Source: Lewinella sp050633125 (GTDB taxonomy: Bacteria > Bacteroidota > Bacteroidia > Chitinophagales > Saprospiraceae). Taken from it: a DNA stretch of 64,000 nucleotides. The stretch lies in assembly GCF_050633125.1 (NCBI RefSeq), contig NZ_JBOEFX010000084.1, forward strand, positions 1-64,000, read 5' to 3'. The notes beneath the pieces were generated by a model. That model was not told the origin of the DNA, made no database searches, and was given only the letters and a program-made list of their open reading frames with translations. Of the stretch, positions 43,977 through 52,597 are shown one piece after another. The stretch's first letter is position 1. Each line of letters begins with the position of its first letter. The position numbers and the translations under genes were made by a program.

Positions 43977-45103
43977 CCCAGACGGCTTTTGAAATCCTCG
44001 TAGCTAAAAGTACGCAATACCTCCAACTGCCCAGAAGGGCGCAACACAGCGATATCAGGATGCTTCACGCCATTAAACATCGACGTTTTGACCATCGTGT
44101 AATGGATCATATCCTCCAGGATCAAGCGATCGCCGATTTTTAGTGGTTTGTCGAAACTGTACTCCGTCATGTAATCTCCGGCAAGGCAGCTCACGCCACC
44201 CAGGCGGTAGGTCGGTTTGCCTTCTACAGGGTCTGTTGCATTACGTACGGCTGGCCGATAGGGCATCTCCAGCGTATCCGGCATGTGAGCCGTAAAAGAG
44301 ACATCCAGGATGGCTGTTTTCGTGCCATTATTCTCAATGATATCCAGTACGCGTGAGAGTAAGAAGCCCGTCTGCCAGGCAATCGCGCTACCTGGTTCCA
44401 TAATGACTTGAAGGTGAGGATAGCGGCTTTTGAAGCCTTTCAATACCTTCACTAGATGTTCGCGATCATAATCGGCTCGTGTCATGAGGTGGCCGCCTCC
44501 AAAGTTTACCCACTTCAGGTGGGGAAAGAAGGTGCTAAACTTCTCTTCAAAAGCCGCTAATGTCCGCTCAAAAGTAAAACTGGAAGATTCGCAAAGCGTA
44601 TGAAAGTGAAAACCCTCAATACCATCCGGCAAAACATCGGGGATATTAGGTCGCGTTTCTCCTAGCCGCCCAATGGGCGATGCCGGGTTGTACAAGTCTG
44701 TTTCTACCTCTGAATACTCGGGATTTACGCGTAAGCCAACGGACACCTCACTGTTTTTGACCTGGTCTTCATATTGAAGATATTGGCCAATGGAGTTAAA
44801 AGTAAGGTGACTGCTATACGTCAATAATTCACCAAATTCTTCGGGCAAATACGCCGGAGAATAGGTGTGTGCCTTCACGCCCATTTCCTCAAAAATAAGG
44901 CGAGCTTCTCCTAGCGAAGAAGCCGTTGCTCCGGTGAGGTATTTCCCTACCAAAGGAAACATTGGCCACATTGAAAAAGCCTTGAGTGCCAGAATAATAT
45001 GAATATCAGCAGCAGCTTGAACTGCCGCTATTTTTTCCAGATTGGCGATTAATTTTTCTTCTTCCAAAATAAACGCGGGAGAGGGAAATTGACTTACATC
45101 CAT
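43973..45103 (-). CDS. nspC: Carboxynorspermidine/carboxyspermidine decarboxylase
   Basis: NspC is a PLP-dependent fold-III decarboxylase that turns carboxy(nor)spermidine into (nor)spermidine. The 376-residue enzyme starts SQFPSPAFILEEEKLIANLE, has the PLP lysine in ILALKAFSMWPMF (Lys 41), EGFHFHTLCESSSFTFERTL, WVNFGGGHLMTRADYD and the PLP/substrate Cys region LGGVSCLAGDYMTEYSF, all typical of NspC. Its partner enzyme, carboxynorspermidine synthase, is encoded on the same strand at 50889-52094, on the far side of the giant PKD gene. Together they complete the alternative polyamine route used by many Bacteroidota. It overlaps prmC by 4 bases. Confidence 0.94.
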   Translation of the reverse strand: MDVSQFPSPAFILEEEKLIANLEKIAAVQAAADIHIILALKAFSMWPMFPLVGKYLTGATASSLGEARLIFEEMGVKAHTYSPAYLPEEFGELLTYSSHLTFNSIGQYLQYEDQVKNSEVSVGLRVNPEYSEVETDLYNPASPIGRLGETRPNIPDVLPDGIEGFHFHTLCESSSFTFERTLAAFEEKFSTFFPHLKWVNFGGGHLMTRADYDREHLVKVLKGFKSRYPHLQVIMEPGSAIAWQTGFLLSRVLDIIENNGTKTAILDVSFTAHMPDTLEMPYRPAVRNATDPVEGKPTYRLGGVSCLAGDYMTEYSFDKPLKIGDRLILEDMIHYTMVKTSMFNGVKHPDIAVLRPSGQLEVLRTFSYEDFKSRLG

Positions 45104-45262
45104 TGCTAATTCATAAATTTTTTAAGGCTTACTAATCATTTAACCCAAAGGTAATAATATCCCTACAGCTCCCATTTTTATTTGGTATAAAGCAGCGATT
45201 TTGCATCTAGCAGGGTCTTACTGGTACCCACACCCAAAAAACCAAAACTAAATAGACACTTG

Positions 45263-45289
45263 CCATTGTTACGACAAAAGTAACAATGG
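45263..45289 (+). promoter_or_regulatory. Leader hairpin before the PKD gene
   Basis: CCATTGTTAC and GTAACAATGG form a perfect 10-bp stem with a 7-base loop (GACAAAA), 72 bases before the ATG at 45362. There is no T-run. It may act in mRNA stability or as an operator. Confidence 0.45.
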
Positions 45290-45361
45290 ATAGTGCTTAC
45301 AAAAGTTGACTTACTGAGCTTTTCTCTGGGTATTTTTCTACGTATAACAAACCACACGACT

Positions 45362-48300
45362 ATGTTTTTGAAATCATTGACAGGCCACCTGTCTCAAGGC
45401 CATTCTTATGCCTACAGGTATCTTTTACTTGCACTCTTGCTCAACGTATTTGGAGGAAACGATTTATTGGCACAACCTACCAATGACAGCTGTACTGTAG
45501 CACGCGAGATTTTTTTTCCTTCCCAACCTGGACTAACATACGCCTTCGAGGGTAATAATATTGGTGCAACGCCAGAATTACCGACATACTATATGGACTG
45601 CTCTCCAGGAGGGCTATTCAGTGGGTTTGGCGCCGATGTATGGTATAAATTCACACCTACTGAAAATACTTGTATCTCTATCAGCGTCACAGGATTGAAC
45701 ACCCCCGAATTCAATGTTATTGAAAATGCAAGTTGCGGCCAAGGCATAGAGCTAATTTGTGCTAGCAGCAGCGATGGCAATGCCCAAGGAGAGGTTGAAT
45801 TGAATTCTGACGTCACTTATTTTTTACGAATTAGTGGTGGCTCCAACAGCGATCAAAACAACTTCAACTTCACTATTACCACCCTTTATTGTAATGACAT
45901 AAATCCCTCTATTGACCCCAGTTGCTTGGTAAGTGACCGTGTCTCTTTCTCCCCGCTCCCCAGCCAACCGGGCAACACCTACCAACCCGGGCAGGAGGTT
46001 AATATCTGCTACACGATTGAACAGTGGGACCCTATTGCCACCAACTGGGTACACTCCGTAGAAATCTTCCATGGCGAGGGCTGGGACCTTTCTAGCTTGG
46101 TCTATGAGCTACCTCAAAGTTGCAATTTCCAAGGATATTGGGAATGGTATGATTCTTGGGTAAGCTGCTCTACCGGTGAATACTTTGGACCTGGATTTGC
46201 TTACGACAGTTCTCAAGGGTTAGAATGCGGAGGTTTCCCTTACGACGGGGACCCTGGCAATAACTGGGGGGATGGTCAAGGCCAATGTTCCTCAATCCCT
46301 CCCATTCCTCGTGAATTCTGCTGGAACATCACCGTCGCAGATTGTCCACCAAACCCTACAGCCTTTGACCTCGATTTAAGCATTGAAATCCGAGTAAACG
46401 GTGATGGAGATTCCGGTTCATGGACGTTTAACACTTGTGATGATCAGTTAGATGAGGTTCTATCTTTGAATGTAGACAACAGCCTTTGCAACATAGAAAA
46501 TTGCGACTTTTGGTTTGCCCTGATTGATGAACAACCTGTTTCTTGTCCTGGGGAAATGGATGGCTTCTTGGTGATAAACAGTCCATTTACTGACCTAGGT
46601 AGTTTCGATGTATCCGTATTTAGCCTCGATGATGAATTGCTTTACTCCTACCCCGGAGTGACTATGCCCTTTGTTTCTCCTGCCGAATTAGATACCGGCT
46701 ATTATGGCATTCTCGTCGAAGCACCTAGTGCCCCGTCTTTTGGCTACTGCAATACCGGTGTCATAGACATCGTCCACATTGACTATCCTTTCGAGGTATT
46801 GCCCCGAGTGATAGCAGGTTGTAGCTTAGACAGTATCCAATTGCGCGGAGCAGTGTGGCCCGTTTTGGAAAACGCTACTTTTAGCTGGGATGGCCCCAAT
46901 GACTTTACCAGTAACGAGCAAGATCCTTTTGTGTATGAAGATGGCACTTATTACCTAACTATCAGGAAAAATGGCTGTCGAATTAGTGATTCTATTATGG
47001 TCTCTTTCCGGGATTCGCTACCGCTGGAGGTCGATTATTTTATTGGAGCCCCCTGTGCCGACAACCGCCTACAACTGACAGCAGCAGGCGGCAGCAGTTA
47101 TCAATGGCTGGAGGCCAATACCGGCCAAGTGCTTAGTCCTTCCTACTTCCCCAGTCAAAACTTGTGGGATTTCGGACCAATCGACGATGACCTTGAATTG
47201 CGTTTGGTCGGGTACGATCCCCAAGGATGTAGCGATACGCTCGACTTTACAGCTAATTACCTTGAGGCACCACCATTCGTTTATGAGTTCACCGTGGATG
47301 ATTGTTCCTCAACAGTTGGGCAAGTCAGCTTTCCAGACAACAATGGAGAAACCATCATCTTGTGGTCGGACCTGCAAGCTCCAGAAAACCCAAGAACATT
47401 TGAAAACCTTAGCCCAGGAGAAGAAAATGTCATTCCAGTTATTGTCACCTACAATGACCTGAGCTGTACTTACGAAGACAGCGTCACTGTCGTTGGGCCA
47501 GGATTAGCATTAATGTCTTTAGACACGATTGTTTGTCCTGGTGATTCGGCCCTGCTTGTAGCCAGCCCGGCAGATAATTACCAATGGAGTACAGGAGAAA
47601 CAACGTCGAGTATCTACGTACCTTCCATACCTGGATCAACCTCCATCTACAGTGTTACCGCTACTGACTTTTATGGTTGTGAAAGAGTAGAAGAAATCAG
47701 CATTCTTTCGACGAACCTTGCTATTGCTGAATTCACCTACACCAATAACGGACTAACGTACCAGTTCCAGCCTACAGCACCAGAACATGCCGATACCGAA
47801 TACTTTTGGGAATTTGGCGACGGCACGACCTCTACGGAATACGCGCCAGAACACACTTTCCCGGCAGGAAGTAGTTTTGATGTAGAATTAACGGTGACTA
47901 CCCGCTGTGGACTCGACGTCTTTATCGAAACCATTGGCTTACAGCAACCGCCACAAGCAAATTTCACGACCGATGTTTCACAAGGTTGTGCCCCATTAAC
48001 GGTAACCTTTATTAACCAAAGTATAAATGCCGACACCTACCTATGGAATTTTCCTGGCGGAAACCCCAGCTCATCAACAGATGTAAACCCGGTAATCACC
48101 TACAATACACCAGGAGATTATCAGGTACAACTGACCGCTACCAACGAGGTAAGTAGTGTCGTATTGACCACTTTCAGCGTGGTTCAAGTAGCAGACTTTG
48201 AACCTGTGGGTAGCATTTCCTTTGATGTAAATCAACTTGAAGTGCAATTTACCGGTACGGAAGATTATGCAGACAGCTACCTCTGGGACTTTGGAGATGG

Positions 48301-50623
48301 TACATCTAGCAGCAGCTTAAGCCCACAACACACCTACGGCACCAGCGGCACTTACAATGTGAGTTTGACGCTTACCAATGGCTGTGGCACCGTGGTCATC
48401 ACCGAACAAGTTACCGTCCAAAGACCCGCTCCCGAGGTGGTATTTACAACATTAGACCCTACACAAGGCTGCGCACCACTTACGGTCACATTTCTTAATC
48501 AAAGTACAAACGCCGTCAATTATCAATGGACATTCGCAGGTGGGACACCCAGTACTTCTAATGATGAAAACCCGACGGTTACCTACGATTCACCCGGCAG
48601 CTATGCGGTACAACTCATCGCTAGCAATGAGAGCGGGATTGCGACCGGCAGTCAAGAAAACTATATAGAAGTACTTGCAGGGCCCAGTGGCAATTTCTCA
48701 ACGACTACAGATGAACTTACGGCTCAATTTACCAGTACTACAAGTAATGTAAACACTTACTTGTGGGAATTCGGAGATGGCATGACCAGCTCCTCCTCCA
48801 ACCCCATGCACACCTATGCTACCAATGGCACTTACACCGTAAGTTTAACCATCAGCAATGAATGTGGTACAGCGATTATTACACAAGAGGTCACCCTTCT
48901 GCAGCCAGCACCACAAGCCGCCTTCACCTCCGTAGCGTCGACAATCGGCTGCGCGCCATTGACGGTTACTTACGTCAATCAAAGTGTCAATGCGGAATCC
49001 TATGAATGGACTTTCCCTGGCGGCGTACCTGAAACCTCTACCCTGCCTAACCCGACGGTTACCTACCTTGAGGCGGGTGTGTACGATGTGACCTTAGTGG
49101 CCACTAACCAAACAGGCAGTAGCACATCTGAGACGCAGAGTTTGGTAGAGGTATTCCCATCGGCGGCAGGAAGTTTCAGTTATACCAGCGACTTGTTGAC
49201 CGCACAGTTTTCAAGTACCACCACGAATACAGATAGCTATTTATGGGAATTCGGTGATGGCGAAACCAGTACGGATCCAAACCCTAGCCATACTTACAAT
49301 GTGGGTGGAACTTACTCCGTGAGCCTTTCCATCACCAATGACTGTGGAACGGTCGTGATAACGCAGGAAATCGGTGTAAATCGGCCAATTCCTCAAGTGA
49401 GCTTCACCACCGAAGATTCCCAACAAGGTTGTGCGCCACTGACGGTTAACTTCATTAATCAAAGCGCTGATGCCAACTCTTACATGTGGGTATTCCCTGG
49501 TGGCGAACCGGGCAACTCCACCTTAGAAAACCCCACGGTTACTTACTCAACATCAGGAATTTACGACGTACAGCTTAACGCAACAAATGAATCAGGCACC
49601 AATACACTGGTTGCTCAGTTTTATATTGAAGTCTACGCTCAACCAAGTGGTGAATTTTCTTATACCAATGACCTTCTAGAGGTTCAATTCATGAGTGATG
49701 TTGAAAATACCAGCAGTTATTCATGGGACTTTGGAGATGGGAATACTAACACCTCTGCCAACCCTGTCCACACCTATGAAACAGGAGGCACCTACACGGT
49801 TACCTTGGAGTTGACCAACGAATGTGGCACGACTACGCTCACACAAGAAGTCGGTGTCATGCGCCCCATTCCTTCAGTAGCATTTACCACCGAGGGGCCT
49901 CCAGAGGGTTGTGCGCCCTTCAGCGTTACGTTCCTCAATGAGACCATCGATGGTGTGAGTTACCAATGGTCATTCCCCGGTGCCGACCCGGCAACATCTG
50001 AGGAAGAAAACCCAACCGTCATTTACAATACACCAGGCATCTACTCCGTAGAATTGACTGCCACCAACGAATCTGGGAACAGCGTCCTTACGCAAACAGA
50101 TTACATAGAAGTAGGCGCTCCTCCGTCAGGTGATTTTACTGCTGAGAATGATCTTTTGATGGTAGCATTCACTAGTACGGTCTCCAATGCGGATACTTAC
50201 AGCTGGCTATTCGGCGACGGCAATAGCAGCCTGGAAGAAAACCCCGTACACACCTACCTCGAAACCGGAGAATACGAAGTAATTCTGACGGTAGGAAATG
50301 AATGTGGAACCGTGGACATCACCGATACCATCAACGTAACCACAACCAACCTGATAGAGCTAGGTCTGCAATCGGCTTGGCACCTCTACCCCAACCCCGC
50401 ACGCGATAGAATCTGGCTAGAAGTGATCGACTGGCCCGCTATCACAGATGGTAAAGTCACCATCTTCAACGCGCTGGGAGAACAGATGAGCCAGCAAAGC
50501 ATCAGCTTACCCAGCGGAAACTACCGTACTCCCCTGGCGCTAAATCTCCCGGCTGGCGTCTACTGGCTAAGGTTACATACAGACTCCTTCGGGGGAGGAA
50601 TGAAGAAGATAGTGGTGCAGTAG
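45362..50623 (+). CDS. Giant PKD-repeat protein with T9SS sorting domain
   Basis: I take the ATG at 45362, which puts a signal peptide (YAYRYLLLALLLNVFGGNDL, cleaved before QPTNDSC) near the start and gives 1753 residues. The N-terminal part (about 40-160) resembles a PPC-like domain (ADVWYKFTPTENTCISISVT). A long Cys-containing region follows to about 780. Then come eleven PKD domains in strict alternation: type A (Y.WEFGDGTTS) and type B (GCAPLTVTFINQS...Y.W.FPGG.P), order A-B-A-B-A-B-A-B-A-B-A, with an A+B period of about 480 bases. The end (LYPNPARDRIWLEV to KKIVVQ) is a T9SS type A sorting domain. It is probably a surface adhesin or matrix protein. It is transcribed against both neighbouring polyamine genes. 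Confidence 0.88.
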   Translation: MFLKSLTGHLSQGHSYAYRYLLLALLLNVFGGNDLLAQPTNDSCTVAREIFFPSQPGLTYAFEGNNIGATPELPTYYMDCSPGGLFSGFGADVWYKFTPTENTCISISVTGLNTPEFNVIENASCGQGIELICASSSDGNAQGEVELNSDVTYFLRISGGSNSDQNNFNFTITTLYCNDINPSIDPSCLVSDRVSFSPLPSQPGNTYQPGQEVNICYTIEQWDPIATNWVHSVEIFHGEGWDLSSLVYELPQSCNFQGYWEWYDSWVSCSTGEYFGPGFAYDSSQGLECGGFPYDGDPGNNWGDGQGQCSSIPPIPREFCWNITVADCPPNPTAFDLDLSIEIRVNGDGDSGSWTFNTCDDQLDEVLSLNVDNSLCNIENCDFWFALIDEQPVSCPGEMDGFLVINSPFTDLGSFDVSVFSLDDELLYSYPGVTMPFVSPAELDTGYYGILVEAPSAPSFGYCNTGVIDIVHIDYPFEVLPRVIAGCSLDSIQLRGAVWPVLENATFSWDGPNDFTSNEQDPFVYEDGTYYLTIRKNGCRISDSIMVSFRDSLPLEVDYFIGAPCADNRLQLTAAGGSSYQWLEANTGQVLSPSYFPSQNLWDFGPIDDDLELRLVGYDPQGCSDTLDFTANYLEAPPFVYEFTVDDCSSTVGQVSFPDNNGETIILWSDLQAPENPRTFENLSPGEENVIPVIVTYNDLSCTYEDSVTVVGPGLALMSLDTIVCPGDSALLVASPADNYQWSTGETTSSIYVPSIPGSTSIYSVTATDFYGCERVEEISILSTNLAIAEFTYTNNGLTYQFQPTAPEHADTEYFWEFGDGTTSTEYAPEHTFPAGSSFDVELTVTTRCGLDVFIETIGLQQPPQANFTTDVSQGCAPLTVTFINQSINADTYLWNFPGGNPSSSTDVNPVITYNTPGDYQVQLTATNEVSSVVLTTFSVVQVADFEPVGSISFDVNQLEVQFTGTEDYADSYLWDFGDGTSSSSLSPQHTYGTSGTYNVSLTLTNGCGTVVITEQVTVQRPAPEVVFTTLDPTQGCAPLTVTFLNQSTNAVNYQWTFAGGTPSTSNDENPTVTYDSPGSYAVQLIASNESGIATGSQENYIEVLAGPSGNFSTTTDELTAQFTSTTSNVNTYLWEFGDGMTSSSSNPMHTYATNGTYTVSLTISNECGTAIITQEVTLLQPAPQAAFTSVASTIGCAPLTVTYVNQSVNAESYEWTFPGGVPETSTLPNPTVTYLEAGVYDVTLVATNQTGSSTSETQSLVEVFPSAAGSFSYTSDLLTAQFSSTTTNTDSYLWEFGDGETSTDPNPSHTYNVGGTYSVSLSITNDCGTVVITQEIGVNRPIPQVSFTTEDSQQGCAPLTVNFINQSADANSYMWVFPGGEPGNSTLENPTVTYSTSGIYDVQLNATNESGTNTLVAQFYIEVYAQPSGEFSYTNDLLEVQFMSDVENTSSYSWDFGDGNTNTSANPVHTYETGGTYTVTLELTNECGTTTLTQEVGVMRPIPSVAFTTEGPPEGCAPFSVTFLNETIDGVSYQWSFPGADPATSEEENPTVIYNTPGIYSVELTATNESGNSVLTQTDYIEVGAPPSGDFTAENDLLMVAFTSTVSNADTYSWLFGDGNSSLEENPVHTYLETGEYEVILTVGNECGTVDITDTINVTTTNLIELGLQSAWHLYPNPARDRIWLEVIDWPAITDGKVTIFNALGEQMSQQSISLPSGNYRTPLALNLPAGVYWLRLHTDSFGGGMKKIVVQ

Positions 50624-50649
50624 TTTTCAACTAGCGTTACAAAACAAAT

Positions 50650-50861
50650 ATGAGTCATCCCGAATTTTGATTGTCATCAAAATCCGTGCTGACCAACCGC
50701 AAAACTTATCGTTAAAAACGAAACCCCTTAATTTCTATTAGTGAAATCAAGGGGTTTCGTACAAAAAGTCAGATAAATTATTCTTTTCAGATGTTCAATG
50801 ACCTTTTCTAAATCAAAGTCAGGCTGGATTTTGGCCTTAGCCAAAATTCGGGATGACTCAT
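50650..50861. repeat. Inverted pair of hairpin modules with compensatory stem changes
   Basis: Copy 1 is 50650-50693 on the plus strand and copy 2 is 50818-50861 on the minus strand. Both start ATGAGTCATCCCGAATTTTG, and after a 16-base variable/stem part both have CTGAC at the same place. The inner stem is ATTTTGAT/ATCAAAAT in copy 1 and ATTTTGGC/GCCAAAAT in copy 2, so two base pairs changed with pairing kept. The loops are TGTC and TAAG. Between the two modules sits a separate terminator hairpin. The gap contains no gene. Confidence 0.8.
50719..50759. terminator. Bidirectional terminator hairpin between PKD and synthase genes
   Basis: The stem pairs CGAAACCCCTT with AAGGGGTTTCG and, after one mismatch, ATTTC with GAAAT; the loop is TATTAGT. 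It lies between convergent genes. Confidence 0.75.
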
Positions 50862-50888
50862 GTTTTCATTTAAAACGAACTAAAAGCT

Positions 50889-52094
50889 TTACAGCTCCAA
50901 GTCCACATCATGAGCCTCGTGCCATTCCAGGCCGTGCTTGCCCAATACTTCCAGGAATGGATCTGGGTTGAACTCTTCAACGTTCTTGACGCCGACGCCG
51001 CCCCACTTACCAGTCACCACCATCATAGCGCCCGTCATCGCAGGTACGCCCGTGGTATAACTCACGCCTTGGGCACCAGTTTCCTTGTAAGCCGCTTCAT
51101 GGCTACAGTTGTTCCAGATGTAGTAAGTCTTTTCTTTACCGTCTTTGATGCCACGAATACGACAGCCAATGCTCGTCTGGCCCGTATAGTTTTCGCCCAG
51201 ATCACCGGGATCAGGCAATACAGACTTCAAGAATTCCAGCGGAATAATTTCCACACCTTTGTGCATCACTGGCTCAATACCCGCCATACCAATATTCTGA
51301 ATAACGCGCAGGTGGGTCAAGTACTCATCACCAAAGGTCATCCAGAAACGGGCCCGCTTGAGGGTAGGGAAATTTTTCACCAATGATTCAAGCTCCTCGT
51401 GGTAAATGAGGTAGGAATTTTTGGGGCCTACATCCGGGTAGTTGAGCACTTTCATAATTTCGTGCGGTTCAGTTTCTACCCACTGGCCATTTTCCCAGTA
51501 GCGGCCTTTTTGCGTAACCTCGCGAATATTAATCTCGGGGTTAAAGTTGGTAGCAAAAGCTTTGCCATGATCACCAGCATTTGCATCAACGATGTCCAGG
51601 TAATGGATTTCGTCAAAGAAATGCTTAGCCGCCCGTGCAGTAAAGATACTAGTAGCACCAGGGTCAAAGCCACAACCCAAAACGGCGAGTAAACCAGCCT
51701 CTTTAAACCGTTCCTGGTAAGCCCATTGCCAGCTGTACTCAAATTTGGCTTCGTCTTTAGGTTCGTAGTTTGCAGTATCCAGATAATGCACACCAGCTTC
51801 CAGGCAAGCATCCATGATAGTCAAATCCTGATAAGGAAGTGCTACATGAATCACCAATTTGGGCTGATACGAGCGGATAAGTGCTACCAATTCCGGCACA
51901 TTTTCGGCATCCACCGCAGCTGTTTCTATATTGGTATAACCTAACTGCTGCCGAATATCTTCTGCAATAACGTCGCATTTAGATTTGGTACGGCTAGCTA
52001 GCATAATCCCCGAAAAGACGTCCGGATGTTGAGCACATTTGATAGTCGTCACCCGACCTACTCCCCCGGCACCGATAATGAGTACTTTAGACAT
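50889..52094 (-). CDS. Carboxynorspermidine synthase (saccharopine-dehydrogenase fold)
   Basis: This NADPH-dependent enzyme joins aspartate beta-semialdehyde with a diamine to give carboxy(nor)spermidine. The 401-residue protein has an N-terminal Rossmann motif (VLIIGAGGVGRVTTIKCAQH, Gly 8 to Gly 13), then LVIHVALPYQDLTIMDACLE and GVHYLDTANYEPKDEAKFEY, and the family-specific LGCGFDPGATSIFTARAAKH and DANAGDHGKAFATNFNPEIN. These favour carboxynorspermidine synthase (LYS1-like) over lysine-pathway saccharopine dehydrogenase. The presence of nspC 6 kb away on the same strand supports this. The two genes are separated by the PKD gene on the other strand. A second saccharopine-dehydrogenase-like gene at 53917 is a different subfamily. 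Confidence 0.9.
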   Translation of the reverse strand: MSKVLIIGAGGVGRVTTIKCAQHPDVFSGIMLASRTKSKCDVIAEDIRQQLGYTNIETAAVDAENVPELVALIRSYQPKLVIHVALPYQDLTIMDACLEAGVHYLDTANYEPKDEAKFEYSWQWAYQERFKEAGLLAVLGCGFDPGATSIFTARAAKHFFDEIHYLDIVDANAGDHGKAFATNFNPEINIREVTQKGRYWENGQWVETEPHEIMKVLNYPDVGPKNSYLIYHEELESLVKNFPTLKRARFWMTFGDEYLTHLRVIQNIGMAGIEPVMHKGVEIIPLEFLKSVLPDPGDLGENYTGQTSIGCRIRGIKDGKEKTYYIWNNCSHEAAYKETGAQGVSYTTGVPAMTGAMMVVTGKWGGVGVKNVEEFNPDPFLEVLGKHGLEWHEAHDVDLEL

Positions 52095-52203
52095 GTAAAT
52101 TGTTCTGTTTGATGGTTGTTGATTAGACCTACAAAACTACACATTTTCCTCCGGCTTGCCCACTTTTCAAAAATTAGGATCAATAGATTTTGTTCTGATT
52201 ATT

Positions 52204-52370
52204 TGGGGCCATGCCGGTATTCGCTTTGCTGCGCAAACGCTCCTACGGCACCGGGCTGTCCACCGCTCCTTCATGCAGGGTATGAAACCCTGCCCTTCGG
52301 AGCGGTTACCATCCCTCGTCCTGCTCCTCCGTCCGCCGAGCTCCGGCCTCATGGCCTGCGCGGCAATTCC
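52204..52370 (+). repeat. Dispersed GGGGCCATGCC intergenic repeat, copy 2
   Basis: It shares with 16515-16630 the ordered blocks TTGGGGCCATGCC, CGGCACCGGGCTG, a CATCCCT-GTCCT block, CTCCG/CGCCGAGCT-CGGCCT and TGGCCTGCGC. It carries about 40 extra bases in the middle with a small hairpin (GCAGGGTATGAAACCCTGC). No reading frame is believable. Confidence 0.7.
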
Positions 52371-52390
52371 TGCTCTGCCTCCCTTCTGTC

Positions 52391-52445
52391 GGGTGAATTC
52401 GTGAATTTACCTTATGCCCCGTCGTGTTAAAATCGTGAATTTAAC
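52391..52445. repeat. Twin-palindrome element, copy 2
   Basis: GGTGAATTCGTGAATTTACC (52392-52411) and GTTAAAATCGTGAATTTAAC (52426-52445) are the same two palindromes as at 3312-3362, each with one or two changes, in the opposite order. The spacers are 9 and 14 bases. Confidence 0.7.
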
Positions 52446-52527
52446 CTCCGCAGTAATATGTGGTTCAAAAAATGATGATCTACCAATAAAAAACATAAAG
52501 ACCAGTTAACCAATCTTTTGGTTTACT

Positions 52528-52575
52528 GCCCTTCTTATATGCCCTTATAATCCCTCATATGGTTTAAAAACCTTG
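52528..52575 (-). repeat. Inverted copy of the dispersed GAACCATA motif
   Basis: On the minus strand it reads TTTTTAAACCATATGAGGGA, then TTATAAGGGCATATAAG, closely like 14627-14660 and 18042-18115. It lies directly before the flippase gene's 3' end. Confidence 0.65.
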
Positions 52576-52597
52576 GTGCCTTTGGTGTTTTTAAAAC

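Noticed and set aside
45816..50300. Regularly spaced repeats considered as a CRISPR array
   Set aside because: The roughly 480-base period is the coding PKD unit; repeats are translated and diverged.
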